DNA of 5,026 nucleotides from CAZYCC01 sp964645985. GTDB taxonomy: Bacteria > Bacillota > Clostridia > Oscillospirales > CAG-272. A model generated the notes under the pieces. That model saw only the letters and a program-made list of their open reading frames with translations. It had not been told where the DNA came from and searched no databases. The position numbers and the translations under genes were made by a program. The stretch spans positions 1 to 5,026 of the forward strand of contig CAZYCC010000106.1 in assembly GCA_964645985.1 (NCBI GenBank), written 5' to 3'. Shown piece after piece: positions 1 to 5,026 of the stretch (the stretch's first letter is position 1; every line of letters begins with the position of its first letter).

Positions 1-120
1 TCCTTGGCCGCTTCTCGAGAGAGCCGGAGGAGCGAGGTGGCGGTTCCCGCCACGGCAGCAGTGCATACGGCTCGCCGCAGTGGAAATGACCGCGCGGCAG
101 TGGGGTTTCCCGAAAACTGA
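1..120 (+). other. Left edge, possible tail of an upstream reading frame (uncertain)
   Basis: Frame 1 on the plus strand is open from base 1 to a TGA at 118-120, giving 39 residues with no recognisable motif. Its last part runs into the first clear copy of the 56-bp repeat (GTTTCCCGAAAA at 105-116), which argues against a genuine coding end. Bases 1-40 are GC-rich and show no repeat match that I can see, so they may belong to a neighbouring gene or simply be spacer. I cannot tell which from this window. Confidence 0.12.
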
Positions 121-298
121 ATCCAGAAACAGCAGTTCGCCTCACGACAAAGACACTTCGGTTCCCCGAAAACTATATTTGGGAACGGCAGTTTAGATTA
201 CAACCGAGGCACTTCAGTTTCCCGAAAAAATATCCAAACGGATCTGTTTGCCTCACAACAGAAGCACACGGGTTTCCCGAAACCCCCCCCCGAGGGGG
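43..298 (-). repeat. Left array of ~56-bp degenerate tandem repeats (inverted relative to the right array)
   Basis: The block GTTTCCCGAAAA or a one-base variant recurs at 105-116, 161-172, 217-228 and 272-283, spaced 56, 56 and 55 bp. A second block, GCCTCAC, recurs at 139-145 and 250-256, 111 bp apart (two periods). A weaker copy may begin at 43 (GTTCCCG). The last copy runs into a C9-GA-G5 hairpin-prone stretch at 283-298. The period is not a multiple of three and the units carry substitutions throughout, so this is neither coding sequence nor a CRISPR array. The same unit occurs reverse-complemented at 4655-5026. Confidence 0.8.
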
Positions 299-305
299 AA
301 TCCCA

Positions 306-321
306 CCCCGCGTGCGCGGGG
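306..321. other. Short GC hairpin just past the esterase stop codon
   Basis: CCCCGC (306-311) pairs with GCGGGG (316-321) around a 4-base loop, about 10 bases downstream of the esterase stop on the minus strand. No T tract follows on the minus strand, so it is not a standard intrinsic terminator. A second G/C inverted stretch lies at 283-298. One or both could stall transcription or protect the 3' end of the mRNA, but the sequence does not decide it. Confidence 0.3.
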
Positions 322-331
322 AGCCGGGCTT

Positions 332-1972
332 CTACCCGTACACCTCAATGGAGGACACATAGAACCGATTCTCCCCGTCCCACCCGAACGGGACGAGGCG
401 CAGATAGCGCACGGGGGCGGGGGGGAAGGCGAAGATAAGACCTTGGCCTGACGCGATGGCGTGGTCGTTCTCGCAGAGCAGCGTCCAGCGCGAGAGCGGC
501 AACGTGCGCTCGGCGGCGCCGTATACGCGGTACTGATAGAGCAAGTTCATGCAGGGGCCGAAGTTCGACACGCGCAGTTTGCGCACCTCACAGACCTCGC
601 CGAGATCCAGCTCGACGAAGGGCTGCTCCTCCGGCGCGCCGCCGGGGATGCGCCGGCCGAAGAGCGAACTCGTCTCCCAGTCGCCGTCGGTTGCCTCCGG
701 AAAGGCGCGCCCCTCGCCGTCCACGACGCGGCAGCCGCGCGCCAGGTCTCGCTCTCCCTCCTCGATTGTGGGGCATGGATCGCTGTAGGGCGGGTCGGGC
801 AGCGTGTCGATTTCCTCTTGCGATTTTCCCGCCGCCACCGCGCGCAAAAATTGGTCGACAAACGGCGATAAGATGTCGTAGCCCTTGTCGTTTGGGTGAA
901 TGTAGTCCGCCATCGCGAAGGTCGTGTTAATGCGCATACGCGAGGCGACCGTCGGGTTGTCGTACAAATTGAGATAGGGCACGCCCCACTTGCGGCAGAT
1001 CCTCCTCGATAGGTCGAAGAGAGGCGAAAGATCGTCAAGGTAGCCGAGCACCTCGGCGCTGCTGTACCAGCGCCCGAGCAGCGGCGGGCTGATGAGATAG
1101 CAGAGCGTCGCGTCCGGGAAGGTCTGCCTCGCCGTGAAGATGAGGTGCTCCAGCCCTCCGGCGAAGGACTCCCGCTCGAAGAGATCCGGGTCGGTACCCT
1201 CCGGCGTGATGCCGCCGAGCGGCGCCTCGAACCACCCGTCGTTGACCCCGCCGTTGAAAACGACAAAGTCGACAGGTCTGCCTGCTTGCGCGACAAGCTG
1301 CCGCTCGATGGGGTTTTTGACGGTCGAGATGCTCTCCCCGGAGGTCCCGGTGCTAATAAAATGCAGTCGGTTGCGCGCGCCTACCCGCCCCGGCCAGCCG
1401 GCGCTCACGCCGTAATAGGGGATTTTCACCTCGCAGATCGCCTCGGTGAGCGAGTCGCCCGCGAAGAGCGCGGTCTTGCCGCGCAAGGGGCTGTCTGGGT
1501 CGGGGGGAATGACGCGATGGACGACCTCGCCCTCGCGCAAAAAGTCCTCCTGTGTCGAGCGGAAGGCGCCGCGCTCGCTTTCCCCTGCGGCGATGACGCG
1601 ATCCCCTTCGGTGATTTCGACAGTCAGGGTGTAACTGTGCTCGGTACGAAGGGTCAACCCCGCGCGCGAGGCGGGCAGGCGCGAAAATCCTCCTGCCGCC
1701 GGGAACTCGAGCGCGGGGTATTGCACGGCGAGATCGCGCGCCTCCTGGCGCGCGGGAGCGCTCTCGGCGCTGTCGCAAGCCTCCCCGGAGGCGGCGTCCT
1801 CATCTTGCACGATCAAAGAAAAGTGATACACCCCGAGCCGCAGCCGGCGCGCGAGCTCCTCCTCGCCGATGCCGTCCGCGCGCAGCGAAAGGATAAAAAA
1901 TGTCTGCCTGGGCGAGCCGTAATTCTCAATCCGCCCATACATCGGCTTCACCCCGAGCACAAAGGAATCCAT
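332..1972 (-). CDS. SGNH/GDSL-family esterase with C-terminal discoidin-like domain
   Basis: Predicted serine ester hydrolase of 546 residues. Residues 1 to about 160 form a beta-rich N-terminal region that I do not recognise. The SGNH core follows: block I GDSLTEA with nucleophile Ser174; a candidate oxyanion Gly in TGTSGES (208-214); block III GGVND with Asn244; and block V DYIHPND with Asp356 and His359 completing the triad. Residues from about 410 to 546 resemble an F5/8 type C (discoidin) fold, with a TDGDWETSS start, VELDLGEVCEVRKLRVSNFG in the middle and VRYLRLVPFG near the end. Such pairings are common in carbohydrate esterases that remove acetyl or similar groups from plant or host glycans, but the substrate here is unknown. 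There is no signal peptide or membrane segment, so the protein is predicted to be cytoplasmic, perhaps acting on imported oligosaccharides. The start is supported by a GAGG site 5 bases upstream and a promoter just beyond. It appears to be monocistronic. Confidence 0.9.
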   Translation of the reverse strand: MDSFVLGVKPMYGRIENYGSPRQTFFILSLRADGIGEEELARRLRLGVYHFSLIVQDEDAASGEACDSAESAPARQEARDLAVQYPALEFPAAGGFSRLPASRAGLTLRTEHSYTLTVEITEGDRVIAAGESERGAFRSTQEDFLREGEVVHRVIPPDPDSPLRGKTALFAGDSLTEAICEVKIPYYGVSAGWPGRVGARNRLHFISTGTSGESISTVKNPIERQLVAQAGRPVDFVVFNGGVNDGWFEAPLGGITPEGTDPDLFERESFAGGLEHLIFTARQTFPDATLCYLISPPLLGRWYSSAEVLGYLDDLSPLFDLSRRICRKWGVPYLNLYDNPTVASRMRINTTFAMADYIHPNDKGYDILSPFVDQFLRAVAAGKSQEEIDTLPDPPYSDPCPTIEEGERDLARGCRVVDGEGRAFPEATDGDWETSSLFGRRIPGGAPEEQPFVELDLGEVCEVRKLRVSNFGPCMNLLYQYRVYGAAERTLPLSRWTLLCENDHAIASGQGLIFAFPPAPVRYLRLVPFGWDGENRFYVSSIEVYG

Positions 1973-1977
1973 ACAAA

Positions 1978-1981
1978 CCTC
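1978..1981 (-). promoter_or_regulatory. Ribosome binding site of the esterase gene
   Basis: On the minus strand GAGG lies 5 bases before the ATG at 1972-1970 (TTGAGGTTTGTATG). This fixes the chosen start and gives a short leader of roughly 20 bases from the predicted transcription start. Confidence 0.75.
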
Positions 1982-1998
1982 AAAAAAGAAAACACAAA

Positions 1999-2029
1999 AT
2001 TATATACCATAAAAACCTCACGCTGTCAA
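1999..2029 (-). promoter_or_regulatory. Sigma70/sigmaA-type promoter of the esterase gene
   Basis: On the minus strand a perfect TTGACA (2029-2024) is followed after 17 bases by TATATA (2006-2001). A perfect TATAAT overlaps it at 2004-1999 with a 19-base spacer. Either -10 places transcription start near 1990-1994, about 20 bases before the start codon. The surroundings are A/T-rich, in contrast with the GC-rich genes. I see no clear operator overlapping it. Confidence 0.75.
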
Positions 2030-2364
2030 GAAGAATGGGGAAAAGAGAGCGCGCGAAAGCACAGGTGTGAGAACTCCCGCCGCGCCCCTCTCGGGATGAG
2101 GGGCATTTTGCATCGGCATCGCGCGGGGGACCGGTGTCGACGAATTTCCGCTCTACTATGAAAAATCGGAATTTACGTCTGCCCGTCTTTTGTGGAACGA
2201 GGTTTTATGCGCAGTTCGCTCATCACGGCAGCGCACGAGAAGGCCAAAACGAAACGTCCATCGACAGGGAGGCGGGGAGGAAAGCAGGCTCGGCGAAAAG
2301 GCGAAATAGAAGTACGAAAAGAAGAGGCGGGCAAGCGCGCGGCGGAAAAATTTTCCGCACCCCC
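2030..2364. other. Divergent intergenic region without a credible gene
   Basis: This region separates the esterase promoter (leftward) from the tRNA promoter (rightward). Open frames here lack Shine-Dalgarno sites and family resemblance, and one runs through the tRNA promoter, so I call no gene. It holds one hairpin: GCCCCTC (2084-2090) and GAGGGGC (2098-2104) with a 7-base loop, followed by ATTTTG on the plus strand. That resembles a weak rightward terminator, yet no plus-strand gene precedes it, so a short unrecognised transcript or chance is possible. It also holds the palindrome at 2342-2358, listed separately. Confidence 0.5.
2342..2358. promoter_or_regulatory. Palindrome upstream of the tRNA promoter
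   Basis: GCGGAAAA-A-TTTTCCGC is a perfect inverted repeat with 8-base arms around a single central base. It ends 6 bases before the -35 box of the tRNA promoter. It could be a repressor or activator site, or its A/T core could act as an UP-like element that recruits the RNA polymerase alpha subunit. The position suits either reading, but no known operator consensus was recognised. Confidence 0.35.
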
Positions 2365-2392
2365 TTGACAAAAAGAAAAATGCGTGTATAAT
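2365..2392 (+). promoter_or_regulatory. Near-consensus promoter of the tRNA gene
   Basis: A perfect TTGACA (2365-2370), a 16-base A-rich spacer and a perfect TATAAT (2387-2392) predict a start near 2399. That is only about 5 bases upstream of the mature tRNA 5' end at 2404. Perfect boxes fit a strong, constitutively used stable-RNA promoter. Confidence 0.9.
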
Positions 2393-2403
2393 AGTAAGAG
2401 CGT

Positions 2404-2479
2404 GGGCTTGTAGCTCAGTTGGGAGAGCGCCGCGTTCGCAACGCGGAGGTCAAGGGTTCGAGCCCCTCCAGGTCCACCA
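2404..2479 (+). tRNA. tRNA-Ala(CGC), with encoded CCA
   Basis: A 76-base cloverleaf. The acceptor stem is GGGCTTG (2404-2410) with CAGGTCC (2469-2475). The D stem is GCTC/GAGC (2413-2416/2425-2428). The anticodon stem is CCGCG/CGCGG (2430-2434/2442-2446), with loop TTCGCAA and anticodon CGC at 2437-2439, reading GCG alanine codons. The T loop is TTCGAGC (2457-2463), and CCA is encoded at 2477-2479. The third acceptor pair is G-U, the classic identity signal for alanyl-tRNA synthetase, which supports the alanine call independently of the anticodon. The first T-stem pair (A2452 with C2468) is mismatched, a small oddity unlikely to destroy function. The gene has its own promoter and terminator, so it is a single-gene unit. 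A dedicated CGC isoacceptor fits a GC-rich genome using many GCG codons. Confidence 0.97.
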
Positions 2480-2513
2480 AAATCCCCCGCCCACCCCGGC
2501 GGGGGATTTTTTC
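2480..2513 (+). terminator. Intrinsic terminator of the tRNA gene
   Basis: AAATCCCCCGCC (2480-2491) pairs perfectly with GGCGGGGGATTT (2498-2509) around a 6-base loop, and the T tract continues to 2512. It begins directly after the encoded CCA, so the primary transcript is little longer than the mature tRNA. Confidence 0.92.
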
Positions 2514-2652
2514 TATTCCCTTCGCCGAACTCCTCTGCGCTGCTAACCCCCTCCCGACTCAAAGCGAGCTCCCCCTCCGCGCACGCGCGCTCTGCTCTTA
2601 TCGCCTCCCGATAGACCTCTCCCGCGCGGTGTCCCCGCGTTCCTAAGCGCAC

Positions 2653-2684
2653 AAAACCCGCCCCGCAAAGGGCGGGTTTTTCTG
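2653..2684. terminator. Bidirectional-type intrinsic terminator between the tRNA and recQ
   Basis: AAAACCCGCCC (2653-2663) pairs with GGGCGGGTTTT (2670-2680) around a 6-base loop. On the plus strand it is followed by TTTTTCT. On the minus strand it is followed by TTTTG. Since the tRNA already has a terminator, the likeliest job is to end leftward recQ transcripts about 110 bases past the HRDC stop, and also to stop any rightward read-through into the opposing gene. The stretch from 2514 to 2652 holds nothing recognisable. Confidence 0.8.
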
Positions 2685-2691
2685 TGGTTTT

Positions 2692-2719
2692 GCGCGCTCC
2701 AGTGCGCAAGCGCGCTTTT
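2692..2719 (+). other. Second hairpin in the convergent gap
   Basis: GCGCGCT (2692-2698) pairs with AGCGCGC (2709-2715) across a 10-base loop and is followed by TTTTC on the plus strand. It looks like a weaker backup rightward terminator protecting recQ from antisense transcription. On the minus strand the stem is followed by A residues, so it would not terminate recQ itself. Confidence 0.4.
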
Positions 2720-2790
2720 CGAGGGTTGTGGTTTTACCGCGCTCTTCGCTGCGCTATGCGATATGATTCCTTGCGCGCTTCTCGACGCGC

Positions 2791-3032
2791 TCACGCCTCC
2801 CCCACATATTTCCGTATCACCGCGAGGAAAGGCTCGCCGTATTTTTCCGCCTTCTTCTCGGCGATGCCGTCGACTTGGAGGAGCGCCGCGCGCGTCGTGG
2901 GGAGCTTGCGCGCCATATCGAGGAGGGTCGCGTTCGAGCAGACGCGGTAAGCGGGGATGCGCTCGCGCTCGGCGAGATTCGCCCGCGTGCGCCGTAGCGC
3001 GTCAAAGAGCGGCTCCCCTCGTGAGGTCTCGC

Positions 3033-3036
<4 letters not shown>
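2791..3036 (-). CDS. HRDC domain of RecQ, in the -1 frame relative to the helicase core
   Basis: An 81-residue frame that reads as an almost complete HRDC domain, the C-terminal helical DNA-binding module of RecQ helicases. Key stretches are LFDALRRTRANLAERERIPA (about 10-29), YRVCSNATLLDMARKLPTTR (about 30-49) and GIAEKKAEKYGEPFLAVIRK (about 57-76). An ATG at 3036-3034 overlaps the TGA of the core (ATGA), so it could be made by termination-reinitiation as a separate small protein. It lacks a clear Shine-Dalgarno site. The frame also stays open upstream past the homopolymer runs at 3060-3074, so a single-base indel or -1 frameshifting could join it to the core, giving about 618 residues, a usual RecQ length. 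I infer that it was originally one gene with 3033-4646. Whether it is split, shifted or an assembly error is open. Confidence 0.8.
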
Positions 3037-4646
<1,610 letters not shown>

Positions 4647-4670
4647 AAATGTTGTGTGAGCGTGAAATTT

Positions 4671-4724
4671 GAACTGCCCCGCTGCGGGGGAAGGTGTTGG
4701 GGTACCCCGCTTTGTCGAAATTTC
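4671..4724 (+). repeat. Hairpin-type repeat unit, copy 1
   Basis: This unit differs from its neighbours by a CCCCGCTGCGGGGGAAGGTGT segment, which can fold as CCCCGC/GCGGGG, and by the later block TTTGTCGAAATTTC. A second copy lies at 4838-4890, exactly 167 bases downstream (three periods). It lies within about 25 bases of the recQ start codon, on the upstream side. Confidence 0.65.
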
Positions 4725-4837
4725 GAGCGATCCCCCCCAGGGGGAGGTGTTAGGAAAGCGAGGTGCCTCAATCGTGAGGCGAACTGCCTTTTCTGGATAT
4801 AGTTTTCGGGAAAGCTCCACTATCTTTGTCGTGAGGC

Positions 4838-4890
4838 GAACTGTCCCGCTGCGGGGGAAGGTGTGAGGCGACCGCATTTTGTCGAAATTT
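4838..4890 (+). repeat. Hairpin-type repeat unit, copy 2
   Basis: It shares GAACTG-CCCGCTGCGGGGGAAGGTGT and TTTGTCGAAATTT with 4671-4724 over its whole length, diverging mainly in the middle part. Between the two copies lie one C7-A-G5 hairpin unit (about 4725-4780) and one TTTTCGGGAAA-type unit (4781-4837), so the array mixes at least two kinds of unit. Confidence 0.65.
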
Positions 4891-5026
4891 CAACTGCTAC
4901 CTCTAAAATTTAGTTTTCGGGAAACCGAAGTACCCCTATCGTAATCCGCAGTGCCGTTTCTCGGCTTTGTTTTCGGGGAAGCTCCACTGCCTTTATCGTG
5001 AGGCGATCTGCCCGGTTCTGGATTTA

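Larger units (their letters stand above)
4655..5026 (+). repeat. Right array of ~56-bp degenerate tandem repeats, upstream of recQ and open at the window edge
   Basis: GTTTTCGGGAA-type blocks start at 4802, 4913 and 4969, spaced 111 and 56 bp. GTGAGGC recurs at 4774-4780, 4831-4837 and 4998-5004, spaced 57 and 167 bp. GAACTG or close variants phase the units at 4671, 4781, 4838, 4891, about 4948 and 5005. All spacings are near multiples of 56. The consensus order is GAACTGCC, a variable 12-20 base part, GTTTTCGGGAAA, then CTCCACT and CTTTGTCGTGAGGC. The array continues past 5026. It is the reverse complement of the array at 43-298: a 21-base stretch at 4823-4843 matches 133-153 exactly in inverted orientation. 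Confidence 0.8.

Noticed and set aside
43..298. CRISPR array reading of the left (and right) repeats
   Set aside because: The conserved blocks are short (7-13 bases) and vary from copy to copy, the intervening parts are themselves partly conserved, and no cas gene is present. This is a degenerate tandem repeat, not repeats with unique spacers.
1145..2161. 338-residue plus-strand open frame opposite the esterase gene
   Set aside because: It lies antisense to a gene with intact catalytic blocks, runs through that gene's promoter, and has no recognisable domain.
2134..2391. 85-residue plus-strand small open frame before the tRNA
   Set aside because: It lacks a Shine-Dalgarno site, has a basic low-complexity translation, and ends inside the -10 box of the tRNA promoter.
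2404..2479. tRNA gene as an integration site for a mobile element
   Set aside because: I see no integrase and no second copy of the tRNA 3' end in the window, so there is no evidence of an attachment site in use.
2173..2709. 178-residue minus-strand open frame spanning the tRNA
   Set aside because: Its middle (GGARTLDLRVANAALSQLSY) is the well-known spurious translation of the reverse complement of a tRNA gene, and the frame also crosses two terminators and the tRNA promoter.
4647..4877. 77-codon N-terminal extension of RecQ
   Set aside because: These codons translate the 56-bp repeats, whose period breaks codon phase, and RecQ proteins normally begin shortly before the FGYxxFRxGQ motif, as with the ATG at 4646.

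Overview
The window looks like a piece of a GC-rich bacterial chromosome. The consensus-type sigma70/sigmaA promoters, the codon use and the family-level look of the proteins fit a Gram-positive anaerobe of the Clostridia (Oscillospirales-like). That placement is an impression from gene style and intergenic repeat style, not a proven assignment.

Layout from left to right. (1) About 43-298: a degenerate tandem array of roughly 56-bp repeats with no gene. (2) 332-1972, minus strand: a 546-residue SGNH/GDSL-family esterase with an N-terminal beta-type region and a C-terminal discoidin (F5/8 type C)-like domain. It has its own promoter and Shine-Dalgarno site. (3) About 2030-2364: a gene-free divergent intergenic region. 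(4) 2365-2513, plus strand: a compact tRNA-Ala(CGC) unit with a near-consensus promoter, encoded CCA and an intrinsic terminator. (5) 2514-2790: a non-coding convergent gap with a strong hairpin that can serve as the recQ terminator. (6) 2791-4646, minus strand: a RecQ DNA helicase. The helicase core, zinc-binding and winged-helix (RQC) parts sit in one frame. The HRDC domain follows in the -1 frame and overlaps the stop codon of the core by ATGA. (7) About 4655-5026: a second array of the same 56-bp repeat in inverted orientation, running off the right edge.

The three genes are functionally unrelated (carbohydrate ester hydrolysis, translation, DNA repair) and each appears to be its own transcription unit. 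I see no new defence or biosynthetic operon. The two points most worth a second look are the split recQ, which may be a frameshift mutation, an assembly error, -1 frameshifting or a coupled second cistron, and the family of ~56-bp repeats present in inverted orientation at both ends of the window.
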